Origin: Theropithecus gelada
Lineage: Eukaryota > Chordata > Mammalia > Primates > Cercopithecidae
NCBI RefSeq assembly: GCF_003255815.1
Contig: NC_037682.1
Coordinates: 48,657,524-48,721,523, forward strand
Direction of reading: 5' to 3'
Length of the DNA: 64,000 bases
Part shown: positions 12,909-24,683 of the stretch, one piece after another
How positions within the stretch are numbered: position 1 is the first letter of the stretch
How the letters are laid out: the number at the start of each line of letters is the position of its first letter
Position numbers and translations under genes: made by a program
The notes under the pieces: generated by a model
What the model saw: the letters and a program-made list of their open reading frames with translations, nothing else
The model's database searches: none
What the model was told of the DNA's origin: nothing

Positions 12909-13118
12909 AGACCCAAGAGTGCCTTGGAGCGCCTGTACTCAGGGGATCACCAGCGGGGCAAGATGAGTGCAGAGGAGCAGCTGGAGCGCATGAAGCGACA
13001 CCAGAAGGCCCTGGTCCGAGAGCGCAAAAGGACACTGGGCCAAGGGGAGAGGATGGGCCTGCCCTCATCTCGCTACCTCAGCCGGCCACTCCCTGGAGAT
13101 CTTGGCTCAGTATGTTAG
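12909..13118 (+). CDS. PLEKHA7: PLEKHA7 exon, short-isoform end with stop over the donor
   Basis: Acceptor TTCCTCAG. Sixty-seven codons, RPKSALERLY to PLPGDLGS, run to 13109 when spliced. If the donor GTATGT at 13110 is not used, GTA TGT TAG adds Val-Cys and stops at 13118, giving the known C-terminus GDLGSVC of the 1121-aa form. The helix AEEQLERMKRHQKALVRERKRTL is highly charged and predicted coiled coil, matching the short C-terminal coiled coil of the protein. Met in QGERMGLP may be a species difference from human Thr (memory). Confidence 0.96.
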   Translation, partial: RPKSALERLYSGDHQRGKMSAEEQLERMKRHQKALVRERKRTLGQGERMGLPSSRYLSRPLPGDLGSVC

Positions 13119-14540
13119 GAGGGGCCAGGCAGTGGGGCAGGGACAGGGAGCCGAGTGCCCCTCAGAGTCCCCCAAACACAAGCATATCACACCTCCCAGT
13201 GAGCTTGCCGTTCATTGACCTAAATGGTTGAGGGAACACCCCACGGGGCTGTGTGTCCACGACACAGGCTGGACAAATGCCTGGTTAGAGGCTGACCTGA
13301 ACCAGAGCTGGAGTGAGGATCAAACAGGCCCAGGAGCCTGAGGAAACACCCAGTCAGTCCTCCCAGCTGCGATGGAGAGGGGTCTTTGCAGGCATTCAGA
13401 ATCTCAGCAGAATTCAGGATCTGGGAATACAGGGTTCAGAGAGGAGAGGAGGAAGATGGTGACATGATTTGATTAGAAGCACAAGCAAACCGATCAGCCT
13501 CCCACACCTGCCAGCAGATGCTGTGTGAGGGCGCTGGAGCACCGGGTCACACCCCTGCCCCAAGGGCCACTGGTCTCCCTGGGCTTGCAGTGCAGAGGCC
13601 TCAGGGGTGTCAGGGAGAGCTGGAGAGGCCTGTGCTGCTCCCTGGTGGCGCTTCCTGGCGCTGTGCCCTGTCCACAGTCACCTTAGGTCCCTTTGGAAAC
13701 GTTCCATTTGACTTTTCCCTGTTGTGTGAAATCCCATGTTTCCCTAAACCTCTAGCCTGATTGTTCTTTCCCTAATTCATTGCACAAGCTCCTTTGCTTT
13801 TAGTGTTACCGCTCGTTGCCTCTCTAATCCTGCCTGATTGTGTTTACAGAAGCTTCTGATTTGCATTGAACGTGCTCTAACTGGCCTGTGCTACTTGTTA
13901 CCGGGCTTGTAATAGCGGTTCTTGTCTCCATAGCCCGTTGAGTGTTCCCAGATGTGACTCACCTTTCTGCTGCCCTCTTCATGCAGGCCTACTGACTCAT
14001 AATTCACTTGTCCCAAAAGCCACCCCACAAGCCTGAGACAACCTGCTGCCCGAGGCCACAGTCATTGGCAGAGGTCTGGGCATTATTAATTTATAAAAAT
14101 CCATGCCTTACACCTGGATGGTAGACAGGGACTTCAGAGACTGCACGTTTGAATACATTCTCCCAAGACTGAGGTTGTTCGGTTTTAATTCCTCTAGTCC
14201 AATCACACAATTTCTTTTGGAAAACCTTTTGTGTTTCTGGTATTTAATAACTTGAAGGGATAGCAAAATATACTGTGTATTCAGAGGGCCTCTCTGCAGC
14301 TGTTAGCTCAGACACCAAAGGGGTAAGACCCAGGGCATTCATATCTTTAAAAGCTGCAAACCTGGTAACTTTTAAACTTTTAAAACAAATGTCATATGGG
14401 GTAACACTGACCTTTTATAATTTGATGTCTCAAATGTAGAGATTATTTAAAACTCGTAACTTGAATACCTTGTAATTTTTCTCTTAAAAGACTTGTGTAA
14501 GTCTCTGCATCAACGCCAATAAACATGTTGCTTAATAATA
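13119..14540 (+). other. PLEKHA7: 3'UTR of the short PLEKHA7 form
   Basis: About 1.4 kb of non-coding sequence after the stop without recognisable Alus. Its second half turns AT-rich and looks like a preserved UTR, ending at the poly(A) signal at 14518. For the long forms the same DNA is intron. Confidence 0.75.
14518..14523 (+). terminator. Poly(A) signal AATAAA, short PLEKHA7 form
   Basis: Canonical AATAAA in GCCAATAAACATG. A GT-containing stretch, ttggcgtggttctt, follows about 25 bases later as expected downstream of a cleavage site. The distance from the stop, 1.4 kb, fits the size of the short mRNA. Confidence 0.75.
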
Positions 14541-15822
14541 ATGGATTGGCGTGGTTCTTCCCCAGGATACCTTGTAGAGTCTAGTGAACTTTTCCTGTTT
14601 GTGGAAACAATCAGGCTGGGTTTAAATGAGGACTTATCTCTATTTGGAGCATTTGTGAGCGTGTAAGGAAATGAGTGTTTTCTTTGTGAATCATTAAATT
14701 GATTTTTTCATCCTTGGAACTTCAACTGCCTAATCCTTTCCAACAATAATTGGAAACCGTCACCTAAGAGCGATTACACTGATTTGAGGTTATTATTGAG
14801 AGCTTGTGCATGAATGGGTGAAATGTGCAAATATGGCTCTGGGTTTGGGGTTTTGGAGGGACTTGAGGAGGCATCAAAGACAATCAGGACCATTTGGGGG
14901 GCTTTGAGGTGGATGGATGGGAGAGAGGAGGTGACCTGGGATAGATAAGCATCTGCTTTGGTTCTGCTCAGGGGAAGAGAGATTTTGAGCCTACTGTATT
15001 CTCAACAACCTGCTCAGAGGTCAAAGGCCTGTGAGGATGCAGGTCCTGGGTCAACAGGAAACCACCACGGAGCTGGACAGTCATGGCTGGATCTTATGGG
15101 TTAGATTTTCCCTTTTGGGAAGCTTGTTACAAAGTTGATACTATGAAACAGACTTAGAAACATTCCATTTGATTTAGCATTTCAATTTTATATGATTTAG
15201 GTTTTTTTTCTAATTTAAAGAAAACATCTATCTCAAATAGATGGGTCTCACACAGCAGTTTGTCTGCCTCATTGGCTCCAAGCTGCCCTTGCTTGTACCT
15301 CCCCAGCCCTGCTGTGAGTGCGATATCCCCCACCTACAAATGTTACCTTGTTGAAAATTTCCAATAGAAAGACCCTTGGTTATTCCTCTTGCTTAGCAGG
15401 GCCTTGAAGGGCATGTTTTTCCATTAACTCTGAGCCTGAGGCATATGTCTCCTGAACCAGCTGTAGAGAGTGGAAGGGGCAAATCCCTTCTCTAGAACTC
15501 TGTCCCAAGTTGTTTGGAGGTCACCCTCTCTGGGAGCCTTCTGTTTCCCTGGGGGCCACTGTAAGCCTGAAGTCATGAGTCTTAGACCTATGCCCCGAGA
15601 GTGTGTGTTTGAAACCTCTGGGAACCCAGATCAGAGAGCAATTAGCAGTCTGGAACAACCCATATGAAGGGGACAGCAGCTTCATTCTCTACTGCACATA
15701 CAGCTTTTCCCTAATGGGATCACAGGTTCATCTTCCAAAGAACCCCATGGAAAAAGGTGACCAGCTGGGCCCTTTCAGCAGTCAGAAAGCGACTACGTTT
15801 AACCCTCTTGTTCTGTTGCCAG
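14541..15822 (+). other. PLEKHA7 intron, long forms
   Basis: Unique-looking sequence with no clear repeats; it ends at the acceptor TGTTGCCAG at 15822. Confidence 0.7.
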
Positions 15823-15981
15823 TGGAAGCGTGAGCAGGACTTTGACCTGCAGTTGCTGGAACGGGTCGTGCAAGGGGAAAAAAAGGACAAGGAGGAGAAT
15901 GGCTGGTTGAAAGTGCAGGCCATGCCTGTCACTGAGTTGGACCTGGAGCCTCAAGACTATGACTTGGACATCAGCAGAGAG
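15823..15981 (+). CDS. PLEKHA7: PLEKHA7 long-form exon (about residues 1120-1172)
   Basis: Fifty-three codons, WKREQDFDLQ to DLDISRE, phase 0 at both ends. Acceptor TTGCCAG, donor GTGAGG. It is entered from 13109, so the spliced form replaces Val-Cys-stop by this segment. It is acidic and contains EPQDYDLDI. I recognise it as part of the 1271-aa isoform. Confidence 0.93.
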
Positions 15982-18380
15982 GTGAGGGCAGGCGCTTCCT
16001 TCATGTCCTCCAGGAGACATGGCCTTCAAGCTCCCAGCCTGATCCACCTTCCCACTGTGGGGTATCACCCTGAACAGGGACATGGCTCAGCTTCAGTGTG
16101 GCCTAGGAGAATGGATGGATAGCAGCTTGAGGCAATGAAAGGAGGCAAGACGTTTCAATGAAGGTTCAAATCTCTCTCTAATTTAGGGCAAATTGTAATT
16201 TTAGCTTCTCTGTGCCTCAGTTTCCTCAACAGTGAAGTGGGTTGTGAAGAGGATTAAGTGACTCCACATGTTCTCTGGAGGTTTAGCGACCAAAGCAATC
16301 AAAGCCACATAGTAGGCACGTGAGCAGCAGTTGCTATTGTTAGGAAATGTTCCCTGCAACACCAGGGATTGGCTTTGCAACTGGCTGGTGAGGCCAACTT
16401 GGGCAGTCTGACTAGGGGAAAATGGGGGGCAGGTTTGAAAATCACAGGTGAAAATTTCCAGCCGTGATAGAAGCTAGGGAACAGTGCAGTGTTCTGGTCT
16501 GAATTCTTCTGGTGCCCTCTGGTGGCTTATGTGCATCATGACAGGGCAGGCCCAGGAGAGCAAGTAACTGCTGGATCTACCCATCAAGAAATGTCTCTAC
16601 CCAAGGGGAGAGAAAGGGAACTCGGGGTATGACACAGTCAACATCTTCAAGACGTAGATGGTCTCCTGGGGCCTATGTCGATGCTATTCCTAAGCTCTGC
16701 AGGGCAGTGTCTATGGCTGCTTGGTTCACCTTTGTATCCCTAGCCCCTGGCACAGGGCCTGGCACACAGTGGGTGCATGGTACATCTTTGCTGCATGAAG
16801 ACTGTGTGGAATGAATCACACAGTGACCCGTAAATGTACCAAAAGCATTTGTACAAGGACTTGGCCTGCCTGGAAATGGCACAAGAGGAAATGTTATCAC
16901 CACATGAAGGATGGATCGAGGCGAGACCTCAATAAAACTTTTCCTCAGGTCTGTGTGATAGGAGAGTGAGTACTGAGGAGGACCTTGTCTTCTGGAGCCT
17001 TCCTGCTGTCTTAAGAGGCAGCGCCAGGCCTATTCACAAGCTGATTTGCCAATGGTATCTACCTGACTCAATATGTTACGGGTTCCTGTGGTCTTTGGGA
17101 ACAAAGAAACAGCGTGTGGATAAGATAATTGTCTATAGAGTTGCTGAGTTTTGGAGTCTGCTGGGGCTCTAGGAGTTAACAAGGCTGGTCCCCTGCTCAA
17201 GACCTTGTTCTTTTGCCATCTGAAACAGCCAAAGGTCTGTTGTGTTCTTAGATTCACAAAGGAAGCCCCGACATGCTGCCTTGGCAGGGGAAGTGTGTTC
17301 TGTAGTGTCCTGATTGCCTGCCAGTCCAGGGAAAATGTTCTTCCTTATCTCTAACCTAAATTCCTCCTGCTACAATGTAATCTACTTCCTTCCTCTAAAT
17401 CTGTCCTCATTGGAGTAACAGAGAAGAGCTTATTTCTTGCCATCTCCAGCAGCGCAAAAGGGCTGCCTGTGGGTTTAAATCCATGACCAGGTTTGCCCTG
17501 GGATTGGGTTAAGCCCGTTTTTAGGAGCTTCAACCTACCCCATTTTAGTGTGCTTTTGTAATTCAGGGAGGAAAAAGTTCCTGGAGCATGCAAAAGCTTC
17601 CTTTAGTGTTCTTAGTCCAAGCAAAGTTTCACCAAGCTGAGTTTGCCACTAGTTCTACGGGAGATGCTGGTGAGGTGGAATTTGGGGCTGTCTTCCTCTG
17701 GCCAGCAGTAGATTCAGCATAGCTGCCTCCTGTCTAGATCAGAAGAGCCTTTTTAGGGACAGAAAGCACCATCACATCCTTTCATTCACCCACCCGTCAA
17801 TCATCCATTTATCCATTATCCATCCATTCAGGGAGATTTAGTTGAAGGGCTACTAAGTACTAAGTCCATGCATTAGACAGAGGGAGACAATGGCGAACGG
17901 AAAGTGAGGGGGTGGAGGGGATCAGAGAAGGCTTCTCAAGGTGAGGTTGAAAAGATGAGAGTCAATGTAACAAAAGGGAGAGCTTCCCAGATGGAACAGA
18001 GGCCCCACTGTGGGCGGGGAACTGGAGGGGCTGGTTGATCAGTGGCTGCAGAGGTCATCAGGGGTCAGGTCACTTAGGGCCTTGACGGTGGCATTAAAGA
18101 TGATCATTTTCCCGAGAGCTTGTAGTCTAGCTATCTTGCCCTTCCCTTCCACCAGCCTGTAGGAGGTTGTCTGGTGGAGTGGAAAGAACACGAGCTTTGG
18201 AGTCGGACTCAGGTTCAAACCTGGATTCCACAACTTACTAATTTTGTGATCTTAGCAAGTTACTTAGCCTCTGTGGACTCCGCTTGCTTCCCATGGTGGG
18301 AGGGGACGGGGATGGGAAAAGCGAGTCCTAAACCCAGACATCTGAGTGTCTCCCTCTGCCACCTCCTGGCCTCTCCCCAG
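15982..18380 (+). other. PLEKHA7 intron with MIR and L2
   Basis: A sense MIR is at about 16160-16335 (gtgcctcagtttcctcaaca), an L2 3' piece at 16715-16815 (ggcacagggcctggcacaca), and another sense MIR at about 18168-18290. The rest appears unique. Confidence 0.65.
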
Positions 18381-18514
18381 TTGTCCAAACCAGAGAAGGT
18401 GTCAATCCCTGAGCGCTACGTGGAGCTAGATCCCGAAGAGCCACCTAGCCTTGAGGAGCTGCAAGCGCGTTACCGCAAAGCCGAGAAGATCCGCAACATC
18501 CTCGCCCGGTCAAG
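18381..18514 (+). CDS. PLEKHA7: PLEKHA7 long-form exon (about residues 1173-1216)
   Basis: Forty-four codons plus two bases, LSKPEKVSIP to IRNILARS. Acceptor CTCCCCAG, donor GTCAGT. The IPERYVELDPEEPPSLEELQ motif is a hallmark I know from related PLEKHA5/6 proteins. A helix, RYRKAEKIRNILA, follows. The split Ser codon AG|C joins the exon at 19318. Confidence 0.94.
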
Positions 18515-19317
18515 GTCAGTCCTCGCTTACTCAAGTGTTGGCAGGTCACCCTGACCCCAGGTGGTGTCTCTACCATGTGGGCCCTGGGCCAGGCTGGCTG
18601 GGATGCATGTTTTGCCAAGTCTTCGTCTCAGGTAAGCCCTACTCATTGGAGGGGGCAGGCTGGTACATTGCCAGCAGATCAGCAAGGAAGCTGCCTAGGT
18701 CATCTGGAAAGGCCTACAACATTTGTAGAGGCTTCTTGTCCTGGGCGTTCACCTCCAATTCTGTGTCCCAGGTGACCCTAGCAAGTGAGGAGAGTGGAGC
18801 CAAGCATGGCGTGAAGCGGAGCTAGTTGGAGATCAGCTCCAGTGATGGTCCTCCCAGCATTTGGGCCTGTGCACCCTCATGCAGACGAGCAGATCAGAGC
18901 CAAGGGTGCCAGCCTTGTCCCTAGGGCACCAGAGGCATTGCCCACTCCCCTGGATGCTGGCCTGGGGCCCTCTGAAGTGACTTGACTATCCCCTCAGCCT
19001 CAATAGCTTCAGAAACTTAATCTTGTTTGTATGCCTCCATTTCAGAGCTGGCTTAGCCATTTCATGTCTGAATTTAATAAGAGCCTCCAGCTAGATCTGT
19101 GAACTTAAGGTCTGTGGCCTTCCCAAAAGAGGAACAAAGCTGTGATCGTTTGGGTGTTTCGGGGAAAGCATGTACCTTTGTCTAGGGAGAAAGTACCCAC
19201 AGTTTTTGTCTGAACCCCCTGAAAATGTTGAGAACCTCTAGGCCAAGGAGACCCTCCACTCCTGAGGCTGCTGCCCAGGGCAGGAGGGCCCATGGTCTGC
19301 TTCCGACCTTCCTGCAG
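18515..19317 (+). other. PLEKHA7 intron
   Basis: Unique sequence between donor GTCAGT and acceptor CCTGCAG; no repeat recognised. Confidence 0.7.
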
Positions 19318-19460
19318 CATGTGCAACCTGCAGCCGACCTCAGGCCAGGACCGGAACAGTGTGGCTGACCTGGACTTGCAGCTGCAGGAGCAGGAGCGCA
19401 TCATCAACATCTCCTATGCCCTGGCCTCTGAGGCCTCCCAGCGTAGCAAGCAGGTGGCAG
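19318..19460 (+). CDS. PLEKHA7: PLEKHA7 long-form exon, C-terminal helix (about residues 1217-1264)
   Basis: One base, 47 codons and one base: MCNLQPTSGQ to RSKQVA. Acceptor CCTGCAG, donor GTAAGG. The segment DLDLQLQEQERIINISYALA is a clear amphipathic helix, likely coiled coil. The remaining G enters the next exon in phase 1, which fits both the exon at 23106 and the candidate at 21085. Confidence 0.94.
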
Positions 19461-21084
19461 GTAAGGCCATGGCCCAGCCCCCAAGGCCTGGATCCTGCCC
19501 ACTGCACCTGTGGACTTGGGCCCAGCATGGCCTGTTCCAGAGCCAGTGGAAAATCAAGTGTCAAGGATGGTAGTTGAGGGTCAGTGGTGTGTTCCCCTGA
19601 CCACTGGGCATCCTGTCCATGAGCACAGCAGGACTTGGAAGGGAAGGTGGGGCAGGCCACACAGTGGGGGAGACCAAGGGGGCCTGGAAGCTCAGAAGTA
19701 TCAGGGGAAGGCGGTCCCAGGAGGAGCAGTGCTGCTACCCCACTTCCTCGGAGACTATGAGCTAAGAGCAGGCTTTTCAAGGTTCTGATCCAAGGGGCTA
19801 AGGTTTCTGACCTCATGAAGAAGGGGGCAGGAAAGTGGTTGATGCTTGAATTTCTTGCTGGAGCAAGGCAGAAGGGGGCCCCTCCAGACCTCCCTGGTCC
19901 GCTGCCTTGGTCTCTAAACTAAAGCCAGTGTTCACCTTGTCAGAGTGTATTGTGCCAGAAAGTATGGGACAAAAAACATAACACCATGGGATGAGAACAT
20001 GTGTGTGTGTGTGTGTGTCTCAGCCTGTGTCTGTGTACGTATGTCTGTGTGTATGTGTGTCTCTGTGTATAAAAGGGCTGCTCTTTCTCTCAGTGAGGAA
20101 GGAGACTGCAGGCTCCTCCTTCCACTCACAACTCACCTGCCTGTGTGTGCCTTGTGCCTTCACAGTTCACCCAGTACCATTTCTCCCCCAGTGCAGAGGC
20201 CACTGTGTGTCTGGGTGGTGCTCCTGGCCAGGTGTGCTCCTTCTGGGGAGGGGGCAGCCATAGAGCCTGAAGTGGTGTCATGGCCCCTACCAATTCTCCA
20301 ACCCTGGCCAAAGGGTCTAGAAGTAGCCAAGGATGTGGCTGGCAGAGCCCTCAGAGGCCTGGGCCTGGGGGGTCTGGTCTGGGGATCAGAGAGCTTTGCT
20401 GTGGCCCCAGAAGGCCATGAGAGTGACTGACAATAAGGGGAGGGGCCATAGTCATAGTCAAAACCTGTTCTCTGTCCCCCACAGCCTGTTCCTGCACAGT
20501 CCTTGAAATTTCTGCTGTCCTCAGTCCCTTCGAGCACATGCTGAGTGGGCTGAGAGTTGGCCAGTGTGGTGTTCTGGGACTAGGGATGCAGGAGATGACT
20601 CATCCAGACCTCTCCTCCTAATGACCCTGGGGCTCATCTTAGCAGCTTTTGAGCTCCTTCTGGGGAGGGTTCGAGCAGGGGCGGCTCCCCCACCATACCG
20701 TGCCCTCCTCTCGCCTTGCTTGCTCTAACCCTGGGGAGTCTGCCATCCTCAGCCTCCTTACTGCCAGCAGATGAGCACCCCCAGCCCTAATATGCTGTGA
20801 CCAGTTCCCAGGGCCTTTCTCCCTTCCTAGTCAGAGATGATTTTTGCTGCAGCCTTTCCTCACTCTCGATCCCTCTCTCCATCTCAGAAGCATATCCAGG
20901 AACTGCAGGTTGACCCATCTGGTTCCCCACCAGGCCCCATGGATCTGTCCCTCACCCTCAAGCCCAGGCCTTTCATGGTGGGCAGCAGGGCCCATGCCAC
21001 CGCAGCCTGCCAAATGGGGCATCTGGTGCTGCAGGAGCTGACGAGGAGTCTAACACACCGCTTAATTCCTGTTGCCCCATCTAG
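19461..21084 (+). other. PLEKHA7 intron
   Basis: Holds a TG microsatellite at about 19999-20072. An AG-bearing segment at 20887 resembles an exon start but meets a stop after a few codons in the required phase. No Alu. Confidence 0.65.
19999..20072. repeat. (TG)n microsatellite
   Basis: A pure TG tract followed by TGTC/TGTA variants, intronic. Confidence 0.9.
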
Positions 21085-21185
21085 CGCAGCAGCTGGCCCT
21101 CCTCCCGCCTAAAGGCCCCCTGTCTCCCAGGACGGTGCCACCTTACCCCCCTTTAACCAACGGACTCCACTACACCTTTGTCTAA
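21085..21185 (+). CDS. PLEKHA7: Candidate alternative last PLEKHA7 exon with PDZ-ligand tail
   Basis: A pyrimidine-rich tract and acceptor CCCATCTAG precede a frame that fits the phase left by the exon at 19318 exactly. The split codon gives Ala, then 32 codons: QQLALLPPKGPLSPRTVPPY and onward to LTNGLHYTFV, then TAA at 21183-21185. The form would be 1297 aa. The last four residues Y-T-F-V fit a class I PDZ ligand (S/T-x-hydrophobic). The segment is Pro-rich with no rare features of random intron. Acceptor, phase and a stop after a motif ending argue for a real terminal exon. Expression is not shown by the sequence. Confidence 0.72.
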
Positions 21186-23105
21186 CACCTTCCAAGTAAG
21201 AGCCCCTGCCTGGTGTGCCCCTGCCTGCTCCCTGTGCCTCCCTAGCGCTGAGCTCCTCACCTCCCTGCTGTGCTGAAATGATTGCAGTGCCACCTGCTGA
21301 TGCCTCCTTCCACTGGCAAAGCGGCCGCTGTGGGGACTGTCCTGACTGGTAGGCAGGTGGGAAAGTGATGCTTTTTAGGAACTGAGTCCTCAGTGGCTGT
21401 AATACAATAGGGACTGAGCGATACACCCTGCTGCCTCCCTGAAATCTCTAGAACCAGAACTATGCCCCCAACCCTTGCTCTCCTCAGTAGGGCAGCCTGA
21501 TGCCCAAGAACCAGTGCAGCCCACACTGCCAGCCTCAGGGGACTGGAAGAGTTAGATCTTGGCCTTTCAGGGTTTTGGCCAAAGAAATGGAAGAACTGTA
21601 AGATTGGGAAAAGTCCAGTTCTACAGATGAGGAAACTGAGGCCCAGTGAGGGGCTGGGGCTCATTCCAGGTCACAAAGAATTGGTGTCAGTGCAGAGGCT
21701 GGGACTGCCCTTTTGGTCACTGGGCACTTTAAGAGGGAGAGAAAGGGAAGCCCAGGGCAACGTGAAATTGGTCGTCAGCCAGGCAGAAAGCTCTGGCACC
21801 ACCCCTACCAACCCCTCCCCATGTGGGCATCTAGTGATGAGAGGCAGTGCGGGATGAGGAGGGAGCCCTGCAACAGGAGGCCGGCATCTGGTCCAGTCTC
21901 AAGTGAGTTCTTGGCCTGAGCCTGTTGCTTCGGAGCCCATTGGTTCACCTGGACAGGGGAAGGTCAGACTGGTGGTCTGGGCAGTCGTTTCCCTGACATC
22001 GCATCCCACTATCATTTTGCAGGGCTTTCCCCTCTCCTTCCTTTACATATACTGTGGTTAACATTGTTGAGTGCCTGCTGTGTGCCAGGCATTGTGCTAA
22101 GCATCTCTTTTGATCCACACAACAACCCTATGAAGATGTTTCCCTCCATTTTACACATGAGAAAACAAAAGCTCAGAGACCTTGAGGGATTGCGCAAGGA
22201 ATCACAGCTTGTAAGTGCTGGGGTTTGAACCCCTTTGATATGAGTTCAGAGCCTTTGTTCCCCATCACCACTCATGGATTCATCTGGGCCGCCCTGAGCA
22301 GCTCTAAGTGTTTGGAGAAAGAAGTGAAAAGAGGGAGAGAGTGTTTGTGCTGCAGGAAACAAAGCATGATTTTTTGTCAGGTGTCCATCCTGGGTGCTCC
22401 CCTTGCCTCACAGCAGAGCCAGCCAGTCCCTGCCAGCCTGAGCATGGAAGGACGAGGCCAGCCTCCTTGGGCCAGGTTCTAGGAGGTGTGGAGGAGATGA
22501 TTGAGGAGCCATAGGGAAGTGCTCTAGCCAGGTCCATTGTGAAGGCCACGGTTGGGGGTGTGGCTTTCTCCTACAGATCTGAGCACAGTAGCAGCGCTCA
22601 GGCACAGAGAGGCAGGAGAGAGACTCTGTTCCTACTGGGTTTTGGTGCCCCCATGGCTGTGAGATCGGCCTTTTATACCCTTTTTGGAGTACTGCATTTC
22701 TTCTGACCCTCACAGCATCCTTGTTAAGAAGTGGGTATGACCACCATGTTTTTTAGGTTCGAAAAACAAGGCCCACAGAGGTCAAGAGCGCTACCCACAT
22801 TCAATGAAGGGCAGGGCCAGACTGCACCCTTATTAGAGTCTTTGCCCTATCAGGATGGGGACGTAATTTAGGGGCCAGCATGTGTCTAGCAGTGGAGTAG
22901 GGGTGCAGGGAGGGCGGAGTGAGAGCCCCATGTGTCCTAGAAGCTGAGGGTCCCACAGCGGCGGCCGCATTGCCGGAGCCCCCTGCTCTGCTGCTCTGCC
23001 TGTCCGCCTATCTGCCATTCTGTCATGTGTGTGCAGACATGCCTGTTCCCTGGATGTGAGCAGGGCTCCTGCCAGCTTCTCACTGTCGCCTGTGCTTTTT
23101 GCCAG
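21186..23105 (+). other. Intron, or 3'UTR of the YTFV form; MIR copies
   Basis: Antisense MIR-like pieces lie at about 21617-21730, 22045-22225 and 22725-22840 (gatgaggaaactgaggccca pattern). No AATAAA close to the stop at 21185 was noticed, so any 3'UTR end for that form is unknown. Confidence 0.55.
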
Positions 23106-23128
23106 CCCAGGCAGTGACTGACCCGTGA
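23106..23128 (+). CDS. PLEKHA7: PLEKHA7 long-form last coding exon (ends AQAVTDP)
   Basis: Acceptor TTTTTGCCAG. With the G from 19460 the codons read A-Q-A-V-T-D-P and TGA at 23126-23128. Adding lengths from the 1121-aa form gives exactly 1271 aa, the long isoform I recall, so this end is well supported although only seven codons long. Confidence 0.88.
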
Positions 23129-23838
23129 CTCAGCACACGAAGGAGAAGCCTGGAGCCAGGGGCCCAGTGGAACCAGCTTCCTCCAAGGAGATGACCTTTC
23201 TGCCCCCAAGGAAACCACTTCCAGCTGAGCAGGGAATCTGGCTGGAGGAAGGAGCAGCTTACTGACTACAGGTGTTCACCACAGACCAGGTCCTAATATG
23301 CACCCACTAGTTTAGCTCAGACTCCTCTCTACATATGAATGGCAAAGGCACTTTTGATACACACTGTAAAATACACTGTATTTTAGAATCGGAATCTATT
23401 TTCTAATGTTCACCTCAAGGGCTGAGTGGCAGGAAGGGTGAGGATGCAGGACTTTGCAGCTGCACATACAGATTCGGGTACTTTGGGTGACAGGTGTTGG
23501 GGGGTGGGAAGGGCGGGGCAAGCAGAGGCTAGTCCAGCTTCCAATGACCTTAGGAGAAAGTGAGATTTGAAGAGGTGTTCCCAGTAGACTCCAGCAAGAG
23601 GCTGGTTGGTGTGCTGTCTGGGAGTAGAGGGAAACTTGGCTGCAGAGATCAGCTGTCCCTGACCTGATGACCCGCTCTATGTGAAACTCCACCAGGATCG
23701 CACATGGAGCCCAAGTCTGTGCCTTGCCCCTTGGGTTTGGCTTAGGGGCAACAGTGTGTTCAAGAGTACTGGGGCCCACAGGCTTCCCTCAGCAAAGGGC
23801 TCTTGTCAGAAAGAAAAAAGCAGTTTGCTTTCTCTCTC

Positions 23839-24137
<299 letters not shown>

Positions 24138-24209
24138 TGCTTTCATTTTTAACAGTACACATTGAAGTACAGAAAATGTGAGAGGAAGCAACTTTCATTG
24201 TATTATAGC

Positions 24210-24215
24210 AATAAA
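24210..24215 (+). terminator. Candidate poly(A) signal
   Basis: AATAAA in tagcaataaactcc, just beyond the Alu. Confidence 0.35.
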
Positions 24216-24677
24216 CTCCATACTGGGTGACATCTACCTAGAAATCCCTTCCCTCCAACCAGGCCATGATGGGAACCTTTGCGGCCTGCCCTTGGAGAAT
24301 CCCGGGTTGGCTTCCCTGGGACTCAGGTCTGGTGGCAGGAGGGCAGCAGTGTGCCCCCACCATCCCTCATGGCCATAATGGCAGGACTTTGATTTGACTT
24401 CCAGCCCCACATGAGGAGGGGGGCTACCAAGCCAGGTGCAGTGTTTGTGGCCCTTTATTTAAGTTGTGTTCTTATATTATTCTGCATATAAAAAATGACG
24501 TTTAAATGGAAATACAACAACAACAAAAACCTCCATTGGGTGGAGCCACACTTTAAATGAAAATTTCTCTTTGACTATGCTCAGAAAAAAAATAGAATTT
24601 TGAATATATTTAGCAGTTGTCGTCTATTTTTAACTAACTCCATATGCTGCCAGTATCGACTTCATGACATTTGCCAA

Positions 24678-24683
24678 AATAAA
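24678..24683 (+). terminator. Candidate poly(A) signal
   Basis: AATAAA in gccaaaataaaatttt within the AT-rich, UTR-like stretch, followed by T-rich and GT-containing sequence. Confidence 0.5.

Noticed and set aside
20887..20915. AG-preceded start resembling a PLEKHA7 exon (KHIQELQ in one frame)
   Set aside because: In the phase imposed by the exon at 19318 it meets a stop after about eight codons, and the other frames do not fit.
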